From Streptomyces mangrovi (GTDB taxonomy: Bacteria; Actinomycetota; Actinomycetes; Streptomycetales; Streptomycetaceae): DNA of 64,000 nt. The position numbers and the translations under genes are program-made. The stretch spans positions 1 to 64,000 of the forward strand of contig NZ_FOSG01000012.1 of assembly GCF_900114215.1 (NCBI RefSeq). Direction: 5' to 3'. The notes beneath the pieces are model-generated. The model did no database searches, was not told the origin of the DNA, and was given only the letters and a program-made list of their open reading frames with translations. Below, one piece after another: positions 8,213 to 17,419 of this stretch; the stretch's first letter is position 1, and every line of letters starts with the position of its first letter.

Positions 8213-8861
8213 GCGTGTGAGGGCCCACTCCCAGGGCCAGTGCCGCGGCCAGATCCTCACCGGTGTCCACGTCCCGCCGGACGCTGTCCACCCCGGACAG
8301 CGTGATCTCCGCCGCGCCGGAACGCAGATGACGGGCGCGCGAGGCGCCTCCGAAGGCCGGGGCCAGTGCCGCGCCGCCGGACGCGGCGAGCAGCGTGGTG
8401 CCGACCCCGGCGGCATCGGCCAGGAAGGCCCGGCGGTGCGCCCGTGCCGCATCCAGCACCCGGGCCAGTTCCGCGGGGCGCAGGGCGGGCAGATCGGCGT
8501 TGAGCGCGGCCACCGGTGCGCCGGGGTGATTTGACCGTACGGCCGCCTCGCCGTGCTCCAGCGCGGCGTTCAGCCCGGCGCCCGGCGCGTCCGGCACGAT
8601 CCGCGCCCCCAGGGCGGCCAGTTCCGCCCCCGCGCGCGGATCGTCCGTGACGATCACCACACCCCCCACCGCCGCGCAGGCCAGTGCCGCGGTGACGGTG
8701 TCCTGGGCGAAGGCCAGGGCCAGTGCGGGCCGCAGTCCCCTCCCCACCGCCGGGGCCAGCCTGTTCTTCGCCAGCGCCAGGGGCTTGAGAGGCACCACCA
8801 GGGTCCACCCCCGGGCCGCCGCGGCCCGCGCCGCCGTCTCGTCGTGGTGCATCGGCACCAT
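8184..8861 (-). CDS. cofC: 2-phospho-L-lactate guanylyltransferase (coenzyme F420 synthesis)
   Basis: A 225-aa nucleotidyltransferase that activates phospholactate or phosphoenolpyruvate with GTP for F420 assembly. The start region WTLVVPLKPLALAKNRLAP is the family signature, with the nucleotide loop LKPLALAKNRL and the metal-site region ALNADLPALRPAEL. A C-terminal VDSVRRDVDTGEDLAAAL is also typical of CofC. The ATG at 8861 is used; an alternative ATG at 8852 is equally plausible because the only Shine-Dalgarno-like GGTGAG lies just before 8861. The gene converges on the small upstream gene, overlapping it by 29 bp, and diverges from the acyltransferase. Confidence 0.88.
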   Translation of the reverse strand: MVPMHHDETAARAAAARGWTLVVPLKPLALAKNRLAPAVGRGLRPALALAFAQDTVTAALACAAVGGVVIVTDDPRAGAELAALGARIVPDAPGAGLNAALEHGEAAVRSNHPGAPVAALNADLPALRPAELARVLDAARAHRRAFLADAAGVGTTLLAASGGAALAPAFGGASRARHLRSGAAEITLSGVDSVRRDVDTGEDLAAALALGVGPHTLRTSAASPA

Positions 8862-8995
8862 TCTCACCCGCCCCGGAGCCGCCCGGGGCTTCGCGGGGTT
8901 ACGGTGTGCTCGACAGGGCGACGACCCGGGGCGACACTTGTGCGGTTGTTCCCCGGCGGCGCGTGCCGCAGCAGGCAAGAGGAGATGGTGTCCGG

Positions 8996-9838
8996 GTGTC
9001 CCGCCGCAGAATCGGCTTCTGGTACCGCTTTGCCGCGGTTTTGGCGAAACCGCCCCTGGTGGTGCTGTTCAAGCGGGACTGGCGCGGAATGGAGCATATT
9101 CCTCAAGAGGGCGGATTCATCACCGTGGTGAATCACAACTCCTATCTGGATCCGCTCTCCTACGCCCACTACCAGTACAACACCGGTCGCGTCCCCCGTT
9201 TCCTGGCCAAGAACTCCCTGTTCAAGGGTGGGTTCGTGGGCGCGGTGATGCGCGGCACCGGGCAGATCCCCGTCTACCGCGAGACCGCCGACGCCGTGAG
9301 TGCCTTCCGCGCCGCTGTCGAGGCGATCGACAAGGGCGAGTGCGTGGCGTTCTACCCCGAGGGCACCCTCACCCGCGACCCGGACATGTGGCCGATGGAG
9401 GGCAAGACCGGCGCCGCCCGCGTCGCCCTGATCACCAGGGCGCCCGTCATCCCCGTCGCGCAGTGGGGCGCCAACGAGGCCGTGCCGCCGTACGCGGGGA
9501 TCAAGAAGATCCGGTTCTTCCCGCGCAAAACGCTGAAGGTGCTGGCCGGACCGCCCGTCGACCTGTCGCGGTTCTACGACCGCGAACCCACCGCGGAACT
9601 GCTGCGCGAGGTCACCGGCGTCATCATGGACGCGATCACGCAGCTGCTGGCCGAGGTGCGCGGCGAGCCCGCGCCCGCCCAGCGCTACGACCGCCGACGG
9701 ATGCTTCCGCGGGGCCGGCGCGAACCCGGTGCGAGGACGGCCGTGGCAGGCGAGCCCGCGGGACGCGCCGCCGGCGAGGAGGCGGCCGTCGGCCAGGAGC
9801 CCGTCGGCCGGGTGGCAGCCGAGGGAGAGAGCGCGTGA
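8996..9838 (+). CDS. plsC: 1-acyl-sn-glycerol-3-phosphate acyltransferase (PlsC-like)
   Basis: A 280-aa lysophospholipid acyltransferase acting at the inner face of the membrane in phosphatidate synthesis. The catalytic HxxxxD is H47-NSYL-D52 and the acceptor-binding FYPEGTLTRD is intact. KGGFVGAVMRGTGQIPVYR lies between them as in the family. The last 40 residues are a low-complexity Ala/Gly/Arg tail. GTG 8996 follows AAGAGGAG by 11 bp. Its stop overlaps the start of gpsA by 4 bp, coupling two steps of glycerophospholipid synthesis. Confidence 0.92.
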   Translation: MSRRRIGFWYRFAAVLAKPPLVVLFKRDWRGMEHIPQEGGFITVVNHNSYLDPLSYAHYQYNTGRVPRFLAKNSLFKGGFVGAVMRGTGQIPVYRETADAVSAFRAAVEAIDKGECVAFYPEGTLTRDPDMWPMEGKTGAARVALITRAPVIPVAQWGANEAVPPYAGIKKIRFFPRKTLKVLAGPPVDLSRFYDREPTAELLREVTGVIMDAITQLLAEVRGEPAPAQRYDRRRMLPRGRREPGARTAVAGEPAGRAAGEEAAVGQEPVGRVAAEGESA

Positions 9839-10836
9839 CGCGAGTCGCCGTCTACGGCACCGGATCCTGGGGCACCGCCTTCGCGATGGTGCTCGCCGAC
9901 GCCGGCTGCGAGGTGACCCTGTGGGGCCGCCGCGCGGAGCTGGCCGAGGCGGTCAACACCACCCGCACCAACCCCGACTACCTGCCGGGGGTCGTCCTTC
10001 CCGAGGCCGTGCGCGCCACCACCGACCCCGCCGAGGCCGCGGCCGGGGCCCACTTCACGGTGCTGGCCGTGCCCTCCCAGACCCTGCGCGGGAACCTCTC
10101 GGCCTGGAAGCCGCTGCTGCCGCCGGACACCGTGCTCGTCTCCCTGATGAAGGGCGTCGAACTCGGCACCGCCAAGCGGATGAGCGAGGTGATCGAGGAG
10201 GTCGCCGGGGCCGGCCCGGACCGGATCGCCGTACTGTCCGGTCCCAACCTCGCCCGCGAGATCGCCGAGCGGCAGCCCGCCGCCTCCGTCGTCGCCTGCC
10301 GCGACGAGGAGGTGGCCCGCGGGCTCCAGGCCGCCTGCCACACCCCCTACTTCCGCCCCTACACCAACACCGACGTCGTCGGCTGCGAACTGGGCGGGGC
10401 GGTGAAGAACGTCATCGCGCTGGCGGTCGGCATCGCCGACGGCATGGGCCTGGGCGACAACGCCAAAGCCTCGCTGATCACCCGCGGTCTGGCCGAGACC
10501 ACCCGGCTCGGCCTGGCCATGGGCGCCGACGCGCACACCTTCGCCGGCCTGGCGGGCCTGGGCGATCTGGTCGCCACCTGCTCCTCGCCGCTGTCGCGCA
10601 ACCACACCTTCGGCACCAACCTCGGCAGGGGCATGACCCTGGCGGAGACCGTCGCGGCGACCCGGCAGACCGCCGAGGGCGTCAAGTCCTGCGAGTCGGT
10701 GCTGGACCTGGCCCGGCGGCACGGTGTCGACATGCCCATCACCGAGACCGTCGTCGACATCGTCCACGACGGCAAGCCGCCGCTGGTCGCCCTCAAGGAA
10801 CTGATGTCGCGCAGCGCCAAGGCCGAGCGCCGCTGA
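9835..10836 (+). CDS. gpsA: Glycerol-3-phosphate dehydrogenase [NAD(P)+]
   Basis: GpsA (333 aa) reduces dihydroxyacetone phosphate to sn-glycerol-3-phosphate for lipid synthesis. It starts straight into the Rossmann loop VAVYGTGSWGTAFA and has the catalytic region GCELGGAVKNVIALAVG plus the C-terminal GLAGLGDLVATCSSPLSRN. The GTG overlaps the plsC stop (GTGA), which fixes the start and makes them an operon with ddl downstream. Confidence 0.96.
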   Translation: MTRVAVYGTGSWGTAFAMVLADAGCEVTLWGRRAELAEAVNTTRTNPDYLPGVVLPEAVRATTDPAEAAAGAHFTVLAVPSQTLRGNLSAWKPLLPPDTVLVSLMKGVELGTAKRMSEVIEEVAGAGPDRIAVLSGPNLAREIAERQPAASVVACRDEEVARGLQAACHTPYFRPYTNTDVVGCELGGAVKNVIALAVGIADGMGLGDNAKASLITRGLAETTRLGLAMGADAHTFAGLAGLGDLVATCSSPLSRNHTFGTNLGRGMTLAETVAATRQTAEGVKSCESVLDLARRHGVDMPITETVVDIVHDGKPPLVALKELMSRSAKAERR

Positions 10837-10874
10837 CCGCCCACCACCGTCACGTCAGGTAATCTCGCCCGGAT

Positions 10875-12038
10875 ATGAGCAGCCAGTCCTTCTCCCCAGG
10901 CCCCCAGACGCCCCCGCCCGGCCGGCGGCCGCGCGTCGCCGTCGTCTTCGGTGGCCGCAGCTCCGAGCACGGGATCTCCGTGGTCACTGCGGGCGCCGTG
11001 CTGCGCGCCATCGACCGCGGCGCCTACGACGTCCTGCCCATCGGTATCACCGCCGACGGCCGCTGGGCGCTGACCGCCGACGATCCCGAGCGGATGGCGA
11101 TCGCCGACCGCGCCCTGCCGAGTGTGGAGCAGCTCGCCGAGTCCGACACCGGCTCCGTGCTGCTGCCCTTCGAGCCGGACAACCGCGAGGTCGTCTACAG
11201 CGAGCCGGGCTCGGTGCCCAAGGTGCTCGGGGAGGTCGACGTCGTCTTCCCCATGCTGCACGGCCCGTACGGCGAGGACGGCACCCTCCAGGGCCTGCTG
11301 GACCTGGCCGGGGTGCCCTACGTCGGGTCGGGTGTGCTGGCCTCGGCGGTCGGCATGGACAAGGAGTACATGAAGCGGGTCTTCACCTCCTTCGGGCTGC
11401 CCGTCGGGCCCTACACGGTGGTCAGGCCGCGCGAGTGGGAGCGGGACGAGAAGGCCGCGCGCAGGAGGATCGTGGACTTCGCGGCCGACCACGGCTGGCC
11501 GGTCTTCGTCAAGCCCGCCCGGGCCGGGTCCTCCTTCGGCATCACCAAGGTCGACGACCTGGCGGGCCTGGACGAGGCGATCGCCGAGGCGCGGCGCCAC
11601 GACCCCAAGATCATCGTCGAGTCGCTGCTGCGCGGCCGTGAGATCGAGTGTGGCGTCCTGGAGTTCGAGGACGGCCCGCGCGCCAGCCTGCCGGCCGAGA
11701 TCCCGCCGGCCACGGCCCACGACTTCTACGACTTCGAGGCCAAGTACATCGACTCCGCCGAAGGGCTGGTGCCCGCCCCGCTGACCGGCGAGCAGACCCG
11801 CGAGGTCCAGGAGCTGGCGGTGCGCGCCTTCGAGGCGGCCTCCTGCGAGGGCCTGGTCCGCGCGGACTTCTTCCTGCTGGACAGCGGCGAGTTCGTCATC
11901 AACGAGATCAACACGATGCCCGGCTTCACGCCCATCTCCATGTACCCGCGGATGTGGGAGGCCAGCGGGGTCGGCTACCCGGAGCTGGTCGACCGCCTCA
12001 TCAGGGCCGCACTGCGCCGCCCGACCGGCCTGCGCTGA
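10875..12038 (+). CDS. ddl: D-alanine--D-alanine ligase
   Basis: Ddl (387 aa) is a cytoplasmic ATP-grasp ligase that makes the D-Ala-D-Ala dipeptide for peptidoglycan. Motifs in order: VVFGGRSSEHGISVVT, the MLHGPYGEDGTLQGLL substrate loop, FVKPARAGSSFGITKV (ATP grasp) and VINEINTMPGFTPISMYPRMW with the metal-binding E and N. It follows gpsA by 38 bp, an arrangement typical of Streptomyces. About 20 extra Pro-rich residues precede the core. Confidence 0.96.
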   Translation: MSSQSFSPGPQTPPPGRRPRVAVVFGGRSSEHGISVVTAGAVLRAIDRGAYDVLPIGITADGRWALTADDPERMAIADRALPSVEQLAESDTGSVLLPFEPDNREVVYSEPGSVPKVLGEVDVVFPMLHGPYGEDGTLQGLLDLAGVPYVGSGVLASAVGMDKEYMKRVFTSFGLPVGPYTVVRPREWERDEKAARRRIVDFAADHGWPVFVKPARAGSSFGITKVDDLAGLDEAIAEARRHDPKIIVESLLRGREIECGVLEFEDGPRASLPAEIPPATAHDFYDFEAKYIDSAEGLVPAPLTGEQTREVQELAVRAFEAASCEGLVRADFFLLDSGEFVINEINTMPGFTPISMYPRMWEASGVGYPELVDRLIRAALRRPTGLR

Positions 12039-12120
12039 ACCGGCCCGCGCCGCTCGGCCCGTGCGGATCCGGCCCGGACCCGCGGAGGGAAGGCGGGCCC
12101 GGGGCGGACGCGGCGGGACG

Positions 12121-12630
12121 TCACAGCGGCTTCTCCGGGACCGTCTCCCGCACCGCGTCGGCGAGGTCCACCAGGGCGTTGACCTCGGGCGCGTACGCGT
12201 CGGGGACGGTCACCCGGACGAATACCTCGCGGTCGAGGAGGGTGAACCGGTGGCCGCCGTCCCGCTTCTCCAGCAGCCAGGAGACCCCGTTGACGTCCAC
12301 CGACTCGGAGACGGGGTTGTAGTGTTCACCGCCGGGCGTGAGGACCTCGGGCCGCGGCACCCCGCAGCCCAGTTCGATCGCGGGATCGCCCCACACGGCG
12401 GCGAACCGCGTCTCGGGCTCGATCTCGCCCCGGGGCTGTCCGTCCACCTCCTCGGGCAGCGCGCCGTACAGCTCGCGGCAGATGCCGGCGGCCTCGCCCG
12501 TCGGGCTCGGCACGGGCGGGCCGGGGCGGTCGCCGCCGGACGCACAGCCCGCCGCCGCGGCGAGCACGGCGAGCAGGACGGCGGGCGCACGGAGGGCGGA
12601 CGGCAGGGACCGGCGGGGTGCGAAGCTCAC
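12121..12630 (-). CDS. DUF3515-family lipoprotein
   Basis: A 169-aa predicted lipoprotein: a basic N-terminus, a hydrophobic stretch (residues 15-28) and a lipobox ending at C29 (AAAAGC). The mature part has the pattern of the DUF3515 family of actinobacterial proteins (CRELYGALPEEV, WGDPAIELGCGVPRP, VNGVSWLLE, VTVPDAYAPEVNALVDLADAV). Its function is unknown. It points toward ddl and is followed upstream by the Lrp-domain gene on the same strand, 20 bp away, so the two may be co-transcribed. Confidence 0.88.
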   Translation of the reverse strand: MSFAPRRSLPSALRAPAVLLAVLAAAAGCASGGDRPGPPVPSPTGEAAGICRELYGALPEEVDGQPRGEIEPETRFAAVWGDPAIELGCGVPRPEVLTPGGEHYNPVSESVDVNGVSWLLEKRDGGHRFTLLDREVFVRVTVPDAYAPEVNALVDLADAVRETVPEKPL

Positions 12631-12650
12631 CGGGCGAGCATACGGGGGAG

Positions 12651-12884
12651 CTACAGATGCACGACCGGGCAGGTCAGGGTGCGGGTGATGCCTTCCACGT
12701 GCTGGATGCGGGCCACCACCATGCGGCCCAGGTCGTCCACCGTTTCGGCCTCGGCCCGCACGATCACGTCGTAGGGACCGGTCACGTCCTCGGCCCGGAC
12801 CACTCCCGGAATCGCGCCGACGACCTCGGCGACGGACGACGCCTTGCCGACCTCCGTCTGGATCAGGATGTACGCCTGTACCAC
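12651..12884 (-). CDS. Lrp/AsnC ligand-binding (RAM) domain protein
   Basis: A 77-aa stand-alone RAM domain (VQAYILIQTEVGKASSVAEVV...GPYDVIVRAEAETVDDLGRMV). There is no DNA-binding domain, so it cannot act as a classical Lrp regulator and probably senses small molecules or forms heteromers with full-length Lrp proteins. GTG at 12884 has GGAGG 6 bp upstream. It is divergent from thiL. Confidence 0.9.
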   Translation of the reverse strand: MVQAYILIQTEVGKASSVAEVVGAIPGVVRAEDVTGPYDVIVRAEAETVDDLGRMVVARIQHVEGITRTLTCPVVHL

Positions 12885-13060
12885 GGAACCTCCAGGGCGG
12901 CTACGAGGATCATGTGGGAAGAAGGGACGCCACGGTACCGCGTCGCCCGTGCCGCCGGGGAGACCCGTACCGCGGGCGGGCGCGGCGGGACGGCGACGCG
13001 GAGGGACGGACCGGCGGCCGCGGCGGTACCGTTCGAGCGCACAGAAGGAGGGGCACGACG

Positions 13061-14077
13061 ATGCTGAGTTCTCCCGGGGGGCAGCCTCCCCCCGGATTCC
13101 CCGGGGGCGCCCCCAGGACCCCCGGCCGTACCGTGGGGGAGCTCGGGGAGTTCGGACTGATCCGCGAGCTGACCTCGCGGATCACCCCCACCCCGGCCGT
13201 ACGGATCGGCCCGGGCGACGACGCGGCCGTGGTCGCCGCGCCCGACCGGTGCGTGGTGGCCAGCACCGATCTGCTGCTGGAGGGGCGGCACTTCCGGCGT
13301 GACTGGTCCACCGCCTACGACGTCGGCCGCAAGGCCGCGGCGCAGAACCTGGCCGACATCGCCGCCATGGGAGCCGAGCCCACCGCGCTGCTGCTCGGCC
13401 TCGTCGTGCCCGCAGAACTCCCCGCCACCTGGCCCACCGAGCTGATGGACGGCCTCCACGACGAGTGCCAGGTCGCGGGCGCGGCCGTGGTCGGCGGGGA
13501 CGTGGTGCGCGGCGAGACCATCACCGTGGCCATCACCGCGCTGGGCGACCTGCACGGACGCGAGCCGGTCACCCGCTCCGGGGCGCGGCCCGGCGACGTC
13601 GTCGCGGTGACCGGCTGGCTGGGCTGGTCGGCCGCCGGGTACTCGGTGCTCGCCCGCGGGTTCCGCTCGCCGCGGGCCTTCGTCGAGGCCCATCGCCGCC
13701 CCGAGCCGCCCTACCACGCGGGCCCGGCGGCGGCGGAGCTGGGCGCGACGGCGATGACGGACGTCAGCGACGGGCTCATCGCCGACCTCGGGCACATCGC
13801 CGAGGGCAGCAAGGTCCGTATCGACATCCGCTCGTCGGCCCTCGACGTCCCCGTCCAGATGTCCGACATCGGGCAGGCGGTGGGCATCGACCCGCTGCAG
13901 TGGGTCCTCACCGGGGGCGAGGACCACGCGATCGTCGCCACCTTCCCCGCGGACGCCAAACTCCCCGCGCGCTGGCGCCGTATCGGCGAGGTGCTCCACC
14001 CCTCCGCCGCGCCGCAGGTCACGGTGGACGGCGCCCCGTGGGACCGGGCGGGCGGCTGGGACCATTTCGGCGACTGA
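13061..14077 (+). CDS. thiL: Thiamine-monophosphate kinase
   Basis: ThiL (338 aa) phosphorylates thiamine phosphate to the active cofactor thiamine pyrophosphate. The PurM-like fold motifs are seen: FGLIRELTSR, IGPGDDAAVV, STDLLLEGRHFRRDW, QNLADIAAMGA, VVGGDVV and TDVSDGLIADLGHIA. ATG 13061 has AAGGAGG 10 bp upstream. An N-terminal Pro/Gly-rich extension of about 22 residues precedes the fold. It is followed by thiD, so two thiamine-phosphate kinases lie together. Confidence 0.95.
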   Translation: MLSSPGGQPPPGFPGGAPRTPGRTVGELGEFGLIRELTSRITPTPAVRIGPGDDAAVVAAPDRCVVASTDLLLEGRHFRRDWSTAYDVGRKAAAQNLADIAAMGAEPTALLLGLVVPAELPATWPTELMDGLHDECQVAGAAVVGGDVVRGETITVAITALGDLHGREPVTRSGARPGDVVAVTGWLGWSAAGYSVLARGFRSPRAFVEAHRRPEPPYHAGPAAAELGATAMTDVSDGLIADLGHIAEGSKVRIDIRSSALDVPVQMSDIGQAVGIDPLQWVLTGGEDHAIVATFPADAKLPARWRRIGEVLHPSAAPQVTVDGAPWDRAGGWDHFGD

Positions 14078-14181
14078 CCCGCCGACGCTGCCGCTCTCGC
14101 GAACCTGGTCGCTCGCCGGGGGGTACTCAATCGATGGTTGCCGTGAACATGGGCGCGAGTCGCCCGACGGAGGAGGCGGCC

Positions 14182-14187
14182 TAGGCT
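14182..14187 (+). promoter_or_regulatory. -10 box placing a leaderless start at thiD
   Basis: TAGGCT ends 6 bp before the thiD ATG, so transcription would begin at or next to the start codon. Confidence 0.55.
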
Positions 14188-14193
14188 GCGGGC

Positions 14194-15021
14194 ATGCGTA
14201 CACCACCACCGCGCGTCCTGACCGTCGCCGGGTCCGACTCCGGCGGCGGGGCGGGCATCCAGGCCGACCTGAAGACCATGCTCGCGCTCGGCACCCACGG
14301 GATGAGCGTGCTCACCGCCGTCACCGCGCAGAACTCCCTGGGCGTGCAGGGCGCCTGGGAACTGCCCGCCGAGGCGGTGCGGCAGCAGTTCCGCAGCGTC
14401 GTGGACGACATTGGGGTGCAGGCGGTCAAGACCGGCATGCTGGCCACCGCCGAACTGGTCGCGACCGTCGCCGGTCTGCTGGACGGCCTCACCGCGCCCG
14501 TGGTCGTCGATCCCGTCGGGGTCTCCAAGCACGGCGACCCGCTGCTGGCCGCCGAGGCGCTGGAGACGGTGCGCGCCGAACTGCTGCCCAGGGCCACCGT
14601 CGCCACCCCCAACCTGGACGAGGTCGCCCAGCTCACCGGCGTACGGGTGGAGCGCGAGGCCGATCTGCCGCGCGCGGCGGAGGCGGTGCTGGCGTACGGG
14701 CCGCGGTGGGCGCTGATCAAGGGCGGCCACCTCGGGGACGGGGCGGACGCGGTGGACCTGCTCACCGACGGCGCCGCCGAGCACTGGCTGCGCGCGCCCC
14801 GCCACGACAACCGCCACACCCACGGAACCGGCTGCACCCTGGCCGCCGCGATCGCCGCACGGCTGGCGCAGGGGCGCCCGGTCCCGGAGGCGGTCGCCGA
14901 CGCCAAGGAGTACGTGACGGGCGCCATCGCCGCGGGCTTCGCGCTCGGCGGCGGCATAGGCCCCGTGGACCACGGCTGGCGGCTGGGGCGCAAGACCCCC
15001 GGAGGAGGGTTCGAGCTCTGA
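14194..15021 (+). CDS. thiD: Hydroxymethylpyrimidine (phosphate) kinase
   Basis: ThiD (275 aa), a ribokinase-fold enzyme that phosphorylates HMP and HMP-P in the pyrimidine branch of thiamine synthesis. Signatures: VLTVAGSDSGGGAGIQADLKT, the TAVTAQNS strand, DPVGVSKHGDPLL and the anion-hole/catalytic HGTGCTLAAAIAARLAQG. ATG 14194 lies 6 bp after a -10 box with no Shine-Dalgarno in that gap, consistent with leaderless translation. Confidence 0.95.
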   Translation: MRTPPPRVLTVAGSDSGGGAGIQADLKTMLALGTHGMSVLTAVTAQNSLGVQGAWELPAEAVRQQFRSVVDDIGVQAVKTGMLATAELVATVAGLLDGLTAPVVVDPVGVSKHGDPLLAAEALETVRAELLPRATVATPNLDEVAQLTGVRVEREADLPRAAEAVLAYGPRWALIKGGHLGDGADAVDLLTDGAAEHWLRAPRHDNRHTHGTGCTLAAAIAARLAQGRPVPEAVADAKEYVTGAIAAGFALGGGIGPVDHGWRLGRKTPGGGFEL

Positions 15022-15062
15022 GCGGGGGGCCTGAGCGGCCGTTCCGGCCCACCGCACGGCAA

Positions 15063-15105
15063 CGCCGGAAGGCCGGTCCACCAGAGGTGGACCGGCCTTC
15101 CGGCG
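15063..15105. terminator. Terminator between thiD and rpmB
   Basis: A perfect 20-bp stem (15063-15082 with 15086-15105) with an AGA loop between convergent genes. Confidence 0.85.
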
Positions 15106-15189
15106 CAACCGGCAAAGTGGCCGCGCTGGGCGTTGCGTCAGCGCGAGACCGGATCACCCCCGCCGCACGGCGGGGGAGAGGTCATGCGT

Positions 15190-15375
15190 TCAGCGCGAGA
15201 CCTTGCCGGCCTTGATGCACGAGGTGCAGACGTTGAGCCGCTTCGGCGTCCGACCGACCATCGCACGCACCCGCTGGATGTTGGGGTTCCAACGGCGGGG
15301 CGTACGGCGGTGCGAGTGCGAGATGTTGTTGCCGAAGCCCGGCCCCTTGCCGCAGACGTCGCAGTTGGCAGCCAC
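15190..15375 (-). CDS. rpmB: 50S ribosomal protein L28, zinc-binding (C+) form
   Basis: L28 (61 aa), a large-subunit protein. Two CxxC pairs (NCDVC near the start and CTSC near the end) show this is the zinc-containing form. The rest (GPGFGNNISHSHRRTPRRWNPNIQ) is canonical. Streptomycetes usually also keep a cysteine-less paralogue repressed by Zur, which is not in this window. Divergent from the DAK2 gene. Confidence 0.96.
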   Translation of the reverse strand: MAANCDVCGKGPGFGNNISHSHRRTPRRWNPNIQRVRAMVGRTPKRLNVCTSCIKAGKVSR

Positions 15376-15642
15376 GGGTCACTCCAAAGACTTCAGATGC
15401 ACTTACAGTGAAATCCCGGCGTCGGCAGGATCAGAGGATGACCGGCACTGCCAGGGAATTGAGTAGAGCCCGAGCGGATCGGGCAACCGGGGAAGCATAC
15501 CTCGCCCCCGTCCGGACCACGAAATTACCACGGCCCCGCACCGCCGCCCCGACCCCGTCCCCGGCCGCGGCGGGCACTAGCCTTCGCCCGTCGCAGATGT
15601 CCTTCCCGGCCGTCCGGCCGCAAGCCCCCAGGAGGCCCGTCC

Positions 15643-17361
15643 GTGCCGCACCCGCTCGACGCCGCCGCGGTACGGGAGTGGAGCGCCCAGACGCTCGACG
15701 CGCTGGGCCGCGCCCGCGAGACCATCGACGCGATCAACGTCTACCCGGTCGCGGACGCCGACACCGGCACCAACCTCTACCTGACCGCGGAGTCCGCCGC
15801 CCGGGCCGTCGAGGCCGCCTGCGCGGGGGAACCCACCGCGGCCCAGGCGGTGCGGGCCATGGCGCACGGCGCGCTGATCGGCGCGCGCGGCAACTCCGGG
15901 ACGATCCTGGCGCAGCTGCTGCGCGGCATGGCCGAGGAGATAGCCGAGGCCGAGAACGGCGGGGACGGCGGGAGCGGCGGGACGTGCGGGCGCGGTGAGG
16001 ACGACGGGGAACCGCTGCGGCGCGCCCTGGTGCGTGCCGCGGTCGCGGCGCGTGCCGCGGTCGCGCACCCGGTGGAGGGCACCGTGCTCACCGTGGCCGC
16101 GGCGGCGGCCGACGCCGCGTCGGCCACCGCCGGGGACTGCGCCGCGGTGGCCCGCGCCGCCTGGGCCGCGGCCCGCGCGGCCCTGGAGGCCACCCCCGAG
16201 CAGCTCCCGGTGCTCTCCCGCGCGGGCGTGGTGGACGCGGGCGGATACGGACTGGTCACCGTGCTGGGCGCGCTGGTGGCCGCGCTCTGCGGGGAGCGGC
16301 CCGAGGTCCCGCCCGCCCGGCGTTCCGGAACGCCGGGCCCGGGCCGGCCCATGAACCCGTCCATGAACCCGCCCATGAACCCGTCCCCGGATCCGGACGG
16401 CGGTGGCCGCACGGCCCCGGGGGAGTCGGCCGGCCCGGCCTACGAGGTCGTCTACCTGCTGGAGGCCGGGGACGACGCGGTGGCCGCCCTGCGCACCCGG
16501 CTCGACGCCCTGGGCGACTCCCTGGTGGTGGTCGGCGGCGACGGACTGTGGAACGTCCACGTCCATGTGGACGACGCCGGCGCCGCCGTGGAGGCCGGGA
16601 TCGAGGCCGGACGCCCCTTCCGTATCCGGATCACGCACTTCGGCGCCCAGAGCGGCGACCGGCACGTCGGCCGTACGCCCGCGCACACCCCCGGTCGTGC
16701 CGCCCACCGTGCCGTGGTCGCGGTGGTGCCCGGTGACGGGCTGGCCGAACTGTGCGCCGCGGCGGGCGCCACCACCGTCACCGCGCGCCCCGGGGAGCCG
16801 CCCGCCAGTGGGGAGCTGGCGCAGGCGCTGCTGCGCACGGGCGCGCCCGAGGCCGTCCTGCTGCCCAACGACCCCGAACTGCGGCACACCGCCGCCGCGG
16901 CCGCCGAACAGGCCCGCGCCGAGGGGCTGCGGGTCGCCATCATCCCCACCCGCTCCCCGGTGCAGGGCATCGCCGCGCTCGCCGTGCACGAGCCCGGCCG
17001 CCGCTTCGACGAGGACGTCGTCGCCATGACATCCGCGGCCGGGGCCACCCGGTACGGCGAGTTGTGCGTGGCCGAACGGCAGGCGTGGACCACCGCGGGC
17101 GTCTGCCAGGCCGGGGACGTCCTCGGCCTGATCGAGGGGGACGTGGCGCTGATCGGCACACAGGCGGCGGACGTGGCCGCGGCCGTACTGGACCGGATGC
17201 TCTCGGCGGGCGGCGAGCTGGTGACCCTGGTGGTCGGCGCGGGCGCGCCCGGGGACCTGGCCGAGTACCTGGAGGACCATGTGCGCCGCAACCACCTGGC
17301 CGTCGACACACTCGTCCACGAGGGACGGCAGAGCGGCCCGCTGCTGATCGGCGTGGAGTGA
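15643..17361 (+). CDS. DAK2 domain protein (YloV/FakA-like)
   Basis: A 572-aa protein with an N-terminal DhaL/DAK2 kinase domain (NVYPVADADTGTNLYLT supplies the Mg-ATP aspartates; GARGNSGTILAQLLRG is the second signature) and a C-terminal FakA-type region. FakA of Firmicutes phosphorylates fatty acids bound to FakB. The same role here is likely but unproven. A linker at about residues 225-260 is Pro-rich with a short MNPS/MNPP repeat encoded near 16350-16388. The gene precedes recG by 58 bp, an arrangement common across Gram-positive bacteria. Confidence 0.88.
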   Translation: MPHPLDAAAVREWSAQTLDALGRARETIDAINVYPVADADTGTNLYLTAESAARAVEAACAGEPTAAQAVRAMAHGALIGARGNSGTILAQLLRGMAEEIAEAENGGDGGSGGTCGRGEDDGEPLRRALVRAAVAARAAVAHPVEGTVLTVAAAAADAASATAGDCAAVARAAWAAARAALEATPEQLPVLSRAGVVDAGGYGLVTVLGALVAALCGERPEVPPARRSGTPGPGRPMNPSMNPPMNPSPDPDGGGRTAPGESAGPAYEVVYLLEAGDDAVAALRTRLDALGDSLVVVGGDGLWNVHVHVDDAGAAVEAGIEAGRPFRIRITHFGAQSGDRHVGRTPAHTPGRAAHRAVVAVVPGDGLAELCAAAGATTVTARPGEPPASGELAQALLRTGAPEAVLLPNDPELRHTAAAAAEQARAEGLRVAIIPTRSPVQGIAALAVHEPGRRFDEDVVAMTSAAGATRYGELCVAERQAWTTAGVCQAGDVLGLIEGDVALIGTQAADVAAAVLDRMLSAGGELVTLVVGAGAPGDLAEYLEDHVRRNHLAVDTLVHEGRQSGPLLIGVE

Positions 17362-17419
17362 GCGCGGCGGGCGGGCCGGGCGGGTCGCACGGCCCGCACT
17401 GTCGGCGGCGTGGTGTGCA